Positions 19,990-29,148 of a DNA stretch of 62,743 nucleotides are shown one piece after another; the first letter of the stretch is position 1, and each line of letters begins with the position of its first letter. The notes beneath the pieces are model-generated. The model saw only the letters and a list, made by a program, of their open reading frames with translations, was not told the DNA's origin and did no database searches. The DNA is from Ignavibacteria bacterium (GTDB lineage: Bacteria; Bacteroidota; Ignavibacteria; Kapaibacteriales; UBA4661): assembly GCA_947459425.1 (NCBI GenBank), contig CANHDJ010000018.1:1-62743 (forward strand), written 5' to 3'. The position numbers were made by a program, and so were the translations under genes.

Positions 19990-20466
19990 ATGCACTCCAA
20001 CAAATACCTCCGTACCATAGCGCTCTACAAGATAGCCAAAGGCTTTGCTCTTGTCTTTATCGGCGTAACGCTTCTTTCTCTGGATGCCCGCGACGCTTGG
20101 TATCAAGCCGTTATTGAGTGGCTCGACGAGGAGCTTATGCTTCCGCACGGGAAAGTATTCCACTGGCTGTTAGCAAAAATCGAATTGTTTTTGCTTGGCG
20201 ATGCCGTGCGCTCAACGGGGCTACTGGCGCTGATTTATGCGGTGGTGCTGTGGATTGAAGGCGTAGGGGTGTATTTGGGGAAGCGCTGGGCAGAATGGTT
20301 TATGGTGATAGCAACGGCATCGCTTATTCCCATGGAAATCTACCATTTTCTCCATAAACCAACGATCATAAAATCGCTGGTTATTCTCGCCAACAGCGCC
20401 ATTGTGTGGTATCTGTGGCGAACATTGCACCAGAAAGCGCAGTCCGAAGCGAAGGAGACCGCCTAG
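19990..20466 (+). CDS. DUF2127 family inner-membrane protein
   Basis: This 158-residue protein has four predicted membrane helices (about 15-35, 75-95, 105-125, 130-148). It has the family pattern LYKIAKGFALVFIGV near the N-terminus and GVGVYLGKRWAEW plus PMEIYHFLHKPT near the middle, which match the DUF2127 predicted membrane family. The function is not known. A strong terminator follows at 20508. It is separated from manC by 70 bp. Confidence 0.8.
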   Translation: MHSNKYLRTIALYKIAKGFALVFIGVTLLSLDARDAWYQAVIEWLDEELMLPHGKVFHWLLAKIELFLLGDAVRSTGLLALIYAVVLWIEGVGVYLGKRWAEWFMVIATASLIPMEIYHFLHKPTIIKSLVILANSAIVWYLWRTLHQKAQSEAKETA

Positions 20467-20507
20467 GATAGATAATGATGGAGAGCTTTCGCTATTCAGA
20501 TTGCTCG

Positions 20508-20549
20508 CCCGTGCTACCGCTTTCCACTGAGCGATGGCACGGGTTTTTT
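20508..20549 (+). terminator. Strong intrinsic terminator
   Basis: CCCGTGC (20508-20514) pairs with GCACGGG (20537-20543), with an inner CGCT/AGCG pairing, followed by six T (20544-20549). It closes the DUF2127 transcript just before the next promoter. Confidence 0.85.
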
Positions 20550-20567
20550 CGTCTCCGTAATATCCGT

Positions 20568-20598
20568 TTGTTTTCAAGTGCGACAAACTCTATCTTTG
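20568..20598 (+). promoter_or_regulatory. Bacteroidota-type promoter of the sensor-kinase operon
   Basis: TTG (20568-20570), 20-nt spacer, TATCTTTG (20591-20598). It sits right after a strong terminator and about 70 nt before the ATG at 20670, which supports that start over any further upstream. Confidence 0.7.
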
Positions 20599-20669
20599 CC
20601 GTGTACAATCCGGCAAGTATGCGAGGGATTGTCGCCCCAGCTTCATTTCTCACCCAGAGAGGGAATATC

Positions 20670-22865
20670 ATGCGTTCATCACGATTCTACCGATGTTTGT
20701 GGCAGTTTGCCATTTTTTTGTGCGAGTATTGCTGCACCATAGCGCTGGTCAATGCTCAAATTCCCACCGCTCACGTTTTTCCCTCCAACGTCATTTCGCT
20801 TGATTCCACGCGGCAGTATGAGATTTTACCACAATGCGAGATCTTGCGCGACCCCACAAGCACACTCACACTCGAAGGCGCACTCCAAGCCTCACAGAAT
20901 GGGCGGTTTCAAACCGTTGGTACACAGTCGGTACGGGTACTGGGCAAAGAAGCCGTCTGGCTGCGCTTTACGGTGCGGAATACCAAACTTACTGATTGGG
21001 TGCTGCTTGCGGGAAATACTCGCATGGATTCCATAACACTCTTCACCCCAAACACCGCTTCCAATCTTCCTTCGACAGCAAACGACTATATTCCGTCCTA
21101 CTCCGGCGAACTGACTGAACTTCGCTCACGTGCCATGCAAACGAAACTTGTTGCACTGCCGCTTGCCATTGCCGACGACGAGCCATATACGTTCTACGCG
21201 AGAATCAATGCGCGGTATGTTCCGGCAGTTCCAGCATTTATCCTCATTCCGGCGGAAACATTTACCCAAGATGCTAAATTGCGGGAAACAACAGGATATG
21301 TGCTGTTGGGAATGCTTTTGTTTGCTGTGGTATTCAACACCATCCCGCTTTTCATCGTGCGCGATAAAGTGTATGTCTGGTATATTCTGCACGTCGGTTC
21401 TTTGCTGCTCTACACACTTTTTTCGGCAACACTGCTTGCCGAAAACACGATTACCGTTGCTCAAAGACCGTTTGTTCTAGCGTTGATTCAACTTGGCACG
21501 TATGCCGTATTCATGCAGTTTTTGCGTGTATTTTTGGATATTCGGACTCTCATGCCGCGCATTTACGACAGGCTTGCGCTTTTGTGTATTATTGCAACTG
21601 CTTCGGTCGCCTTGATGATTCCTTTGGGTTGGGCGCAGCACTACACCTACTGGCGAATCCCTATCTTGAGCCTAAGCGGGCTTATAATGCTCGTGATATT
21701 GGTGCGTGCAATTTGGGTCATGCCGACGCTTCCGGCACGTATTTATGCGCTTTCGATGGCATTATTTGTGTTGTTGAAATTTGCCCTCTTTGCCTTTGGT
21801 ATTCTCCATGAAACCCTTATCACCAGTAGCGTCGGCGTTGTTGAAACGATGCTTTTTTCCTTCGCACTCGCAGCCCGCATTACGCTTATGCGGGAGCAGA
21901 TTTTTCAAGAACAGCAAAAGCGCGAATTGGCGCAAAAACTCCAACATCAAGAGCAGATTCGCAATACCGAACTCGCCCGTGCAAACGAGGAAATAAGCCG
22001 CCAGAACGTCATTTTGGAAGAACAATCCCGCGAAATCGAACTGACCAACACGCATCTGAACGAAGTGATTATCGAACTTGATACCGCGCTTCACGACTTG
22101 AAGGAAACCCAGACGCAACTTGTCGCTTCCGAGCGCATCGGCGCGGTGGGCTTGCTGACGGCGGGAGTGATGCACGAAATCAACAACCCCAATGCGGCTA
22201 TTTATGCGGCATTGGAGCAGATGCAGTTGAAAGCAAGCGATGTCCGTATCTTTTTCATGTCGCTCTTGGACGACACGGGCAAAGAATCGCCGGAAGCAAA
22301 GCGTTTTACCACGATGACTGCCGATATGGAGCGCATGATAGCGATTGCGCTGGAAGGCTCGAATCGCGTCAAACACATTGTTTCCTCGCTGAGGAGTTTC
22401 ACGAAACATCAGGAAGATGGCGTAAAATCGGCTTCCTTAGCGCAAGAACTCGCCTCGACGGTCGAAATGTTTCGGTATCAATTTAAGGAAGTGTCCGTTC
22501 AGCAAGATTTTGGCAGCGACACCAGTATTGAAGCGAACTTTGGGGAAATCAACCAAGTTGTTTTGAATCTGCTCGTCAATGCCGCACAAGCCGGGGCAAC
22601 CAGTATTCACCTTGCTTCCACGACAAATGAGGACAGCGTAAGTGTCTCGGTACGCGACAATGGCAAAGGCATACCGCCGGAAGTTATCGCCCGAATGTTT
22701 GAGCCGTTTTACACCACCAAAGGCTCAGGGAATAGCGGTTTGGGACTCAGCATCAGCAAAAAAATATTGGAGCGGCACGGCGCAACAATGCACATCGAAT
22801 CCGAAATGGGAAAAGGCACGACCTTTACGATACGTTTCCGTAAAAAACTCGTCCTTAGGGCATAA
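20670..22865 (+). CDS. 7TMR-DISM sensor histidine kinase
   Basis: This 731-residue membrane kinase starts with a signal peptide (MRSSRFYRCLWQF..., Ala-rich end). It has a periplasmic beta-rich 7TMR-DISMED2-type ligand domain (about 40-195; VWLRFTVRNTKLTDW) and seven membrane helices (about 205-410). A coiled coil leads to a NtrB-like kinase core: H502 in GVMHEINNPNA, then NLLVNAAQAGA, DNGKGIPPEV and SGLGLSISKKI. The ligand is unknown; DISM domains are thought to bind carbohydrate or similar small molecules. An ATG further upstream would fall before the promoter. It overlaps no neighbour; the next gene starts 4 nt after its stop. Confidence 0.9.
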   Translation: MRSSRFYRCLWQFAIFLCEYCCTIALVNAQIPTAHVFPSNVISLDSTRQYEILPQCEILRDPTSTLTLEGALQASQNGRFQTVGTQSVRVLGKEAVWLRFTVRNTKLTDWVLLAGNTRMDSITLFTPNTASNLPSTANDYIPSYSGELTELRSRAMQTKLVALPLAIADDEPYTFYARINARYVPAVPAFILIPAETFTQDAKLRETTGYVLLGMLLFAVVFNTIPLFIVRDKVYVWYILHVGSLLLYTLFSATLLAENTITVAQRPFVLALIQLGTYAVFMQFLRVFLDIRTLMPRIYDRLALLCIIATASVALMIPLGWAQHYTYWRIPILSLSGLIMLVILVRAIWVMPTLPARIYALSMALFVLLKFALFAFGILHETLITSSVGVVETMLFSFALAARITLMREQIFQEQQKRELAQKLQHQEQIRNTELARANEEISRQNVILEEQSREIELTNTHLNEVIIELDTALHDLKETQTQLVASERIGAVGLLTAGVMHEINNPNAAIYAALEQMQLKASDVRIFFMSLLDDTGKESPEAKRFTTMTADMERMIAIALEGSNRVKHIVSSLRSFTKHQEDGVKSASLAQELASTVEMFRYQFKEVSVQQDFGSDTSIEANFGEINQVVLNLLVNAAQAGATSIHLASTTNEDSVSVSVRDNGKGIPPEVIARMFEPFYTTKGSGNSGLGLSISKKILERHGATMHIESEMGKGTTFTIRFRKKLVLRA

Positions 22866-22869
22866 CACC

Positions 22870-25800
22870 ATGAAATGGCTCTTCTTCATATTGTTCACGA
22901 CCTTTAGCTGCGCAATGAGCCTTGCGCAGCACCAACCCGTGCATATTCCGCCCGCAAACCTCACCATACCTCGCTTTTTGGAAGCATCTGCCCCCATTAC
23001 CCGCATGACGCACCGCGTCTGGAAAACAGACCATGGGCTTCCGCAAAACTCCGCCACTGCGGTCTGCCAGACCCGCGACGGCTATCTCTGGATTGGCACA
23101 GAAGAAGGTTTAGTGCGCTTTGATGGGATTCGCTTCACGACGTTCAACAAAACCAATACGCCTGCATTCAAAAATCATTGGGTTAATGAAATCTTGGAAG
23201 TGCCAAATAGCAATGGAATTGGTTACACGCTTTGGCTTGGGACGCTGGGCGGTCTGGTGCGCCTTAGCGATGGCGTGTTTACGAGTTTTACCACCAATGA
23301 GGGCTTGCCGAGCAATAATATTGTTTCGCTGTTGCGCGACCGGAGTGGCGCACTGTGGATAGGCACACGAGGCGGTGGCTTGAGTCGCTATACGAATAAT
23401 TCATTTACGAATTACTCAACAGCAAACGGTTTAGCAAGTAATTTCGTTCATGGCTTGGCGCAAGGACGCGACGGCACACTCTGGATTGGGCTGGACGGAA
23501 AAGGGGTACAGAAATTCCAGAACGGTATTTTTACTCATTATTCCGGCAAGAGTGGGCTTTCAAACGAAAATGTCTGGGGGCTGCTCATTGACTCAAGCAA
23601 TGCCAAAGGCGATGTTGTCTGGATTGCCACCAACGGCGGCGGCGTAAATCGCATGGAAAATGGCGTGTTTACTGCCATTACGACCAAGAACGGTCTCTCA
23701 AATAATATCGTCACGTCGTTCTGGCGCGAAAAGAATGGGACGCTCTGGATCGGTACGTGGGGTGGCGGTGTGAATCGCCTCAGTAATGGCGTTATTTCTT
23801 GCTTCACGAACCAAGAAGGCTTGTCGGATAATGTTGTGCTGGCTCTCAGTGGCGACCGCGAAGGCGCACTCTGGGTCGGCACACAAGGCGGCGGTATCAA
23901 TCAACTCCAAACCGGAACCTTTACCACCTATACCGCACGAGATGGTCTGGTAGGTGATTTTGCTGTATGCTTTGCTCAGTCTCAAAAGCGCGTGAATCCT
24001 AGTTCTGCCGACGCTGCGCTCTGGATGGGAACCTACAACGGACTCAGCCGCTATCAAAACGGTATTTTCACTAACTACACGACAAAAGACGGTCTCGCCA
24101 GCAATAATATTCATTCGCTCTGGCAAGATTCCAGCAATGGCGGGCATGGCGGGGCATTGTGGATAGGCACGTGGGGCGGCGGCGTGAATCGCTTGTTGAA
24201 TGGGAAATTTACCAGTATCACAACGAGTAATGGTTTGCTCAACAACATTGTTACGTCAGTGAAGCCTGACGAACACACGCCGGGCGCACTTTGGGTTGGT
24301 ACGTGGGGCGGCGTAAATCGCCTTGTCAACGGGAAAATTACGGAATCGTACACCGTCAATAATGGCTTGCGGAGCAATTTTGTTTTTACTCTCTTGGCGG
24401 AACGTCAAAGAAAGGTTATATGGATAGGCACGTGGGGCGGCGGTCTACATCGCCTAGAGAACGGCGTAATGACGGCATTCACCGATACAAACGGTTTGTC
24501 GAGTAATTTTGTGCGCTCCATCATGCACGATGCTGATGGAGTCCTCTGGGTTGGTACGGTTGGGGGCGGGCTGAATCGTTTTCACAAGGGCAAATGGACA
24601 AGCTACACCACGCATAACGGCTTATTCGACGACCATATTTGGACAATGGTGGAAGACACCTTGGGCTGGATGTGGATGTCGTGTAATCGGGGCGTATTTC
24701 GTGTCCGCAAAGCAGAACTTAATGCTTTTGCTGAAGGGAAAACATCGCGCATCGTATCACAAGCCTTTGGGAAAGCCGACGGCATGAAAAATGCCGAATG
24801 TAACGGCGGAACGCCAGGTAGCATCAGGGCTGCGGACGGACACTTGTATTTCCCAACGGCTCAGGGCGTGGTGGCGGTAGAGCCGGACAAACTCCTTGCC
24901 AATAGCGTTGTACCGCCCGTCATTATTGAGCAGATTCTTGCCGATAGTCTTTTGGTGGACGTTGGAGCACCATTCACCCTTCCGGCAGAAACAAAAAAAT
25001 TTGAATTTTCGTACACCGCCACCAGCATCAGCGTTCCCGAAAAGGTGCAGTTTAAGTATCTTCTTGAAGGCTACGATAAAGACTGGACAAGCGTTGGCAC
25101 ACGCCGTGTGGCGTATTACACCAATCTTCCGCGTGGACGCACGTATCGCTTTCGTGTGATTGCTTGCAATAATGATGGCGTTTGGAATGAAATTGGCGCG
25201 GCAGCAGAGTTTACGCTTGAATCATTTTTTTGGGAAACGTGGTGGTTCACAGCTCTTTGCGCTGTCAGCGTAGGTTGTATCGGTTTTGGGGCATATACCT
25301 TGCGCGTTCGACGTTTGCACAACCGCGCAGCACATTTTGAACATATCGTCCAAGAGCGCACCGTCGAACTCCGCGATGCCAACAGCGAAATACAGCGCCA
25401 ACTGGAAATACAAACGACCCAAGCCCGTGAAATCGAACTCGCCAATACACACCTTCACGAGATGAATCTCCAACTTGACCAAACACTCCGCGAATTACAG
25501 GAAACGCAGACGCAACTTGTCGCCAGTGAGCGCATTGGTGCAATCGGGATGCTCGCATCGGGCATCATGCACGAAATCAACAACCCCAACGCGGGTGTTT
25601 ATGGGGCGTTGGAGCAGATTCACCATAAATTGCACAATCTTCGCACCTTTTTCCTCTCATTGCTGGACGAAGCAGGACAACAATCGCCAGAAGCTATGCG
25701 CTTTACCGGCATGACCGATGAGATGGAAAAAATGCTCAACCTTGCTTTGAACGGCTCGGCGCGAGTGAAAAATATTGTCGGAACGCTGCGCGGCTTCACG

Positions 25801-26265
25801 GAATACCACGCGGAAGGCATAAAATATGATTCGCTGGAGCGAGAACTGCCCGCGACGATAGAAATATTCGGCTTTCAGTACAACAGCGTTCGCGTGGAAA
25901 CCGCGTTTATTGGCGATAGCAGTATCAAGGCAAACTTTGGGGAAATTAACCAAGTATTTCTTAACTTGCTGGTCAACGCCGCTCAAGCGGGCGCGACGCA
26001 TATTCACCTTTCCTCCGAAAGCACCGCAAATGACGTGACAGTGCGCCTTAGCGACAATGGGAAAGGTATTCCGCCAGAGGTACTTCCGCGAATGTTCGAG
26101 CCGTTTTTTACCACCAAAGGCGCAGGAAATAGCGGCTTGGGCTTGAGTATCAGCAAAAAAATATTGGAGCGGCACGGCGCACAGATCCACGTTGATTCGG
26201 TTATCGGTACAGGCACGACGTTTACTATTACGTTCACGCGCAATCACGAGAAATTCAATCACTAA
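22870..26265 (+). CDS. Two-component-regulator propeller sensor histidine kinase
   Basis: This protein has 1131 residues. The ATG at 22870 (MKWLFFILFTTFSCA) follows the preceding stop by 4 nt and gives a clear signal peptide. The periplasmic part is a double propeller of Reg_prop repeats (about 45-640; repeated LWIGTxGGGxxR blades), then a Y_Y_Y domain (about 690-790; FKYLLEGYDKDW). A membrane helix (about 800-820), a coiled coil and a kinase core follow with H901 in GIMHEINNPNAG, NLLVNAAQAGA and SGLGLSISKK. The kinase core is closely similar to that of the gene upstream, which suggests duplication. Unlike classical hybrid propeller regulators it lacks receiver and HTH domains. Confidence 0.93.
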   Translation: MKWLFFILFTTFSCAMSLAQHQPVHIPPANLTIPRFLEASAPITRMTHRVWKTDHGLPQNSATAVCQTRDGYLWIGTEEGLVRFDGIRFTTFNKTNTPAFKNHWVNEILEVPNSNGIGYTLWLGTLGGLVRLSDGVFTSFTTNEGLPSNNIVSLLRDRSGALWIGTRGGGLSRYTNNSFTNYSTANGLASNFVHGLAQGRDGTLWIGLDGKGVQKFQNGIFTHYSGKSGLSNENVWGLLIDSSNAKGDVVWIATNGGGVNRMENGVFTAITTKNGLSNNIVTSFWREKNGTLWIGTWGGGVNRLSNGVISCFTNQEGLSDNVVLALSGDREGALWVGTQGGGINQLQTGTFTTYTARDGLVGDFAVCFAQSQKRVNPSSADAALWMGTYNGLSRYQNGIFTNYTTKDGLASNNIHSLWQDSSNGGHGGALWIGTWGGGVNRLLNGKFTSITTSNGLLNNIVTSVKPDEHTPGALWVGTWGGVNRLVNGKITESYTVNNGLRSNFVFTLLAERQRKVIWIGTWGGGLHRLENGVMTAFTDTNGLSSNFVRSIMHDADGVLWVGTVGGGLNRFHKGKWTSYTTHNGLFDDHIWTMVEDTLGWMWMSCNRGVFRVRKAELNAFAEGKTSRIVSQAFGKADGMKNAECNGGTPGSIRAADGHLYFPTAQGVVAVEPDKLLANSVVPPVIIEQILADSLLVDVGAPFTLPAETKKFEFSYTATSISVPEKVQFKYLLEGYDKDWTSVGTRRVAYYTNLPRGRTYRFRVIACNNDGVWNEIGAAAEFTLESFFWETWWFTALCAVSVGCIGFGAYTLRVRRLHNRAAHFEHIVQERTVELRDANSEIQRQLEIQTTQAREIELANTHLHEMNLQLDQTLRELQETQTQLVASERIGAIGMLASGIMHEINNPNAGVYGALEQIHHKLHNLRTFFLSLLDEAGQQSPEAMRFTGMTDEMEKMLNLALNGSARVKNIVGTLRGFTEYHAEGIKYDSLERELPATIEIFGFQYNSVRVETAFIGDSSIKANFGEINQVFLNLLVNAAQAGATHIHLSSESTANDVTVRLSDNGKGIPPEVLPRMFEPFFTTKGAGNSGLGLSISKKILERHGAQIHVDSVIGTGTTFTITFTRNHEKFNH

Positions 26266-26270
26266 CCATT

Positions 26271-27482
26271 ATGCTCAATCTCACCCTTTCTCGCCCCACA
26301 TCAGAACAAGGAACGACCACGACTGCGCAAGCATCGGCAAAACGCCGTTTACTCATTGTTGACGATGAGCCAATGCTGCTCATGGTCTTGTCGGATATTT
26401 TCCAAGAACTCTACGACCTCAGAACAGCAGAATCCGGCGAAGCCGCATTGGAACTGCTTTTGGGTGGTTTCGAGCCGGAGGTAATCGTCGCTGACCAGCG
26501 TATGACAGGGATGTCGGGCGCACAATTTCTCGCCAAAAGTATTCCCCATGCAGCCAAAGCTGTGCGCGTTGTGCTGACGGGCTATACCGATGTGCAGGAT
26601 ATTATTGACAGCATCAACTTGGGGCATATTTATCGCTTTTTGACCAAGCCTTGGCAACGCGAGGAATTACTCGAAGCAGTACGCCTTTGCTTTGAGCATT
26701 ATGACCTCGCCACACGCAATTCTGAACTCGCCGATGCACTAGCGAGATTGGAAGCGGCACACAAGCAGTTAAAAGAACTCAGCGATGAAAAAGATGAATT
26801 TTTGGGAATTGCCGCACATGATTTGAAAAATCCGCTTCAGGCAATTCGGGAATTTGCCACGATGTGCGCCGAAGATGATGCGATGGAATTGGAAACACGG
26901 CAGCAAATACTGGAAACTATCGTCAAAACGTCAAACCGAATGTTTGAAATTATTCGGAATTTGCTTGATATTAACGCACTGGAGCGCGGCGCATTGGCAT
27001 TTGCATCAATGAGTTTTCCCATCAGTTCGATTGCCGGATTTGTTGTGCAGGATTACCGCGCACGAGCTTCTGCGAAAAATATTACCCTACACTTTGAAAA
27101 TAATACCGAAGCAAAAGTGTTTGCCGATGAATCAATGACCATGCAAATTCTTGAAAACCTCGTTTCTAATGCCGTTAAATACTCGCCGCATGGAAAAAAT
27201 ATTTTTGTCCGCATCACCACGCCATCACCAACAACGACCCAAGTCGTTATTCAGGACGAAGGACCGGGCATTTCCGCCGACGATCAGAAAAAACTCTTCG
27301 GAAAATTTATTCGCCTTTCCGCTCGCCCAACTGGTGACGAACACTCAACGGGGCTTGGGCTTTCGATTGTCAAAAAAATGGTCGAGGCAATGAAAGGCAA
27401 GGTTTGGTGCGAGTCGGAATTTGGAAAAGGCGCGACGTTTATTGTCGAGTTTCCAAGCCTCGCGCCGAATCAAACAATGTAA
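26271..27482 (+). CDS. Receiver-histidine kinase hybrid
   Basis: This 403-residue soluble protein has a receiver domain (about 26-140) with the acidic pair in LLIVDDEP, phospho-acceptor D75 in VADQRMTGMSG and K127 in FLTKPW. A coiled coil and a kinase core follow: H183 in FLGIAAHDLKNPLQ, ENLVSNAVKYSP, DEGPGISADD and GDEHSTGLGLSIVKK. It starts 5 nt after the propeller kinase and is probably its phosphorylation partner, forming a three-gene signalling operon (inference). No output domain is present. Its kinase core resembles those at 2459 and 51610 rather than its operon neighbours. Confidence 0.92.
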   Translation: MLNLTLSRPTSEQGTTTTAQASAKRRLLIVDDEPMLLMVLSDIFQELYDLRTAESGEAALELLLGGFEPEVIVADQRMTGMSGAQFLAKSIPHAAKAVRVVLTGYTDVQDIIDSINLGHIYRFLTKPWQREELLEAVRLCFEHYDLATRNSELADALARLEAAHKQLKELSDEKDEFLGIAAHDLKNPLQAIREFATMCAEDDAMELETRQQILETIVKTSNRMFEIIRNLLDINALERGALAFASMSFPISSIAGFVVQDYRARASAKNITLHFENNTEAKVFADESMTMQILENLVSNAVKYSPHGKNIFVRITTPSPTTTQVVIQDEGPGISADDQKKLFGKFIRLSARPTGDEHSTGLGLSIVKKMVEAMKGKVWCESEFGKGATFIVEFPSLAPNQTM

Positions 27483-27488
27483 ATATTC

Positions 27489-28187
27489 TTATTTCCAATC
27501 ATGTAACAGATCACGCCCTCTCTCTCCCGCAATAATCCTTGCTTCCACGTCATTGAGCAGGGCGGTTTCAGTTTGCTCAAGTTCCGCCGCACTCGGCAGG
27601 GTCACACCGTCCGTAAAAATTGGCTTGCCGCAACACAAGAAGACGTGTGGCTTTTCATCGCTAAGAAATTCACAGCGCATCGCTAGTGGCACAATGGCAG
27701 CGCGTATATTCTGGTCGCGGCATTTCCTCAGCACTCGTTCGATTCCTCGATTATAGCCCAGTGGACGTTTCCCCCATGCGGCTAATTCACCTTGTGGAAA
27801 CATAACGATGAGGCGCTTGCCGCCTCGTTTCTCGCCCGATTCGGTGCGCAGCAAATTCACCGTATAATCCAATGTTTCGACGATGCCCTTGGGCGATTGT
27901 TGTTTGATGGAAAATGCGCCCACAAAGCGGAAAAACCAAAATTCGCGCAAACGCTCTTCGAGCATCATGATGTAAAACTCACGTTGCCAAACAGCCTCAT
28001 TCAGCAGGTACGGAAAGAATCCGTCCCACCACGTAGAATGATTGGGAAGCAAGAGAATAGGCGTGTTTGGGGGAACATCGGGAAAGTCGCCGAGCAGATG
28101 AAGAGCGTGGAATCGGCGTTGGAAAAGAGAGCGCAGGTAAGGGCGAAAAATGCCGTGCGCCCAGCGCTGTGGCTTCGCGGGAATCAT
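27489..28187 (-). CDS. PlsC-like lysophospholipid acyltransferase
   Basis: This 232-residue member of the LPLAT/AGPAT superfamily transfers a fatty acyl chain onto a glycerolipid acceptor at the membrane. It shows the catalytic HX4D motif H50-STWW-D55 in LPNHSTWWDG and the second block MFPQGELA. It overlaps the cdsA start region by 4 nt, giving a phospholipid-synthesis operon with cdsA and the phosphohexomutase. Length is typical. The acceptor could be lysophosphatidate or another lipid such as an ornithine or lipid A type; the sequence does not decide. Confidence 0.85.
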   Translation of the reverse strand: MIPAKPQRWAHGIFRPYLRSLFQRRFHALHLLGDFPDVPPNTPILLLPNHSTWWDGFFPYLLNEAVWQREFYIMMLEERLREFWFFRFVGAFSIKQQSPKGIVETLDYTVNLLRTESGEKRGGKRLIVMFPQGELAAWGKRPLGYNRGIERVLRKCRDQNIRAAIVPLAMRCEFLSDEKPHVFLCCGKPIFTDGVTLPSAAELEQTETALLNDVEARIIAGERGRDLLHDWK

Positions 28188-29095
28188 CGGGAAAAGAGCA
28201 AAAAGAGGTTCACATAGACGTAAACGATAGGCGCAACAAACATTGCTGCGTCAAAGCGGTCGTACACGCCGCCATGACCGGGTATGATATTAGAACTGTC
28301 CTTCACGCCTGCATCGCGCTTGAAAAGTGATTCCACCAAATCCCCAAACTGCCCGATAATCCCCACCAACGCACCAATAAGTGCGGCATGAACAGGCGGT
28401 AAAAACGGCAAGAGATAATGCGCCAACGCCACAAATGCTACCGACGAAGCCAAAAAGCCCACCACAGCGCCTTCCCATGATTTATTCGGGCTGACGCGAG
28501 GGAAAAGTTTATGTTTGCCAAAGGCTTTCCCGGCAAAAAAGGCGAGTGAATCACACGTCCAAATACCGATAAACGTTGCAAAAACTAACCACGCACCCCA
28601 TTTGTCGCCCGTTGCAAGGCGCTCTGTGGGCGAAAGACCCGACAGAAACGGCGCAACAACGGTCATTTCCAGCGTTCTACCGCTAAAGGTCATGCGAAGT
28701 CCGATGAGGCTCGTGAGAAACGCACCAACATACAATACGCCAAAAACCGTTGTAGCCGCATTCCAGAGCGGATGCGGCTTGTTGCGAAGGAGTTCGATGA
28801 TTAAGACACTCAGCACAAAAAGCAGTATGAGTGCAGGAAACATTAGGCTCACAAGCCCTTGTGGTGCAGAGTCGGCAACCATAAAGTAGCAGCCGACGGC
28901 AAAACTCCCAACGTAGCCCGTGAGGCGCTGCGGCGAGGCAGATGTATGCTTGCCCAAATCATACAATTCCTTCAGCGCCAAGATTGCCAATGCTTGGGCA
29001 AACGCCCAAAACCACCAGCCGCCCAAAATCACCAAACCAATGATGATGGGGGCTGCAATGAGAGAAACAATGATGCGGGTTGTGGTATTGCTCAC
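28184..29095 (-). CDS. cdsA: Phosphatidate cytidylyltransferase (CDP-diglyceride synthase)
   Basis: About 303 residues from the GTG at 29095 (VSNTTTRIIVSLIAAP). An ATG at 29170 would overlap the mutase gene and add a non-membrane, unlike-family N-terminus. The enzyme makes CDP-diacylglycerol from phosphatidate and CTP at the inner membrane. It has eight or so membrane helices and the family signature near the C-terminus: SPNKSWEGAVVGF, then LFKRDAGVKDSSNIIPGHGG and DRFDA. Its 3' end overlaps the acyltransferase start by 4 nt. Confidence 0.9.
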   Translation of the reverse strand: MSNTTTRIIVSLIAAPIIIGLVILGGWWFWAFAQALAILALKELYDLGKHTSASPQRLTGYVGSFAVGCYFMVADSAPQGLVSLMFPALILLFVLSVLIIELLRNKPHPLWNAATTVFGVLYVGAFLTSLIGLRMTFSGRTLEMTVVAPFLSGLSPTERLATGDKWGAWLVFATFIGIWTCDSLAFFAGKAFGKHKLFPRVSPNKSWEGAVVGFLASSVAFVALAHYLLPFLPPVHAALIGALVGIIGQFGDLVESLFKRDAGVKDSSNIIPGHGGVYDRFDAAMFVAPIVYVYVNLFLLFSR

Positions 29096-29148
29096 GGTAC
29101 GAAGGGATTTATTTGAGATGATACAATAGTTTTCACCATTTGAAAACG

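Noticed and set aside
20475..20669. Upstream extension of the 7TMR-DISM kinase start
   Set aside because: It would include the terminator at 20508 and the promoter at 20568, and the ATG at 20670 gives a clean signal peptide.
21762..22409. 215-residue minus-strand frame in the 7TMR-DISM kinase
   Set aside because: Antisense to the helical linker and HisKA region, with no motifs.
23000..24700. Direct DNA repeats in the propeller kinase as a CRISPR or mobile repeat
   Set aside because: They are degenerate coding repeats (LWIGT blades of Reg_prop) in frame, not spaced repeats.
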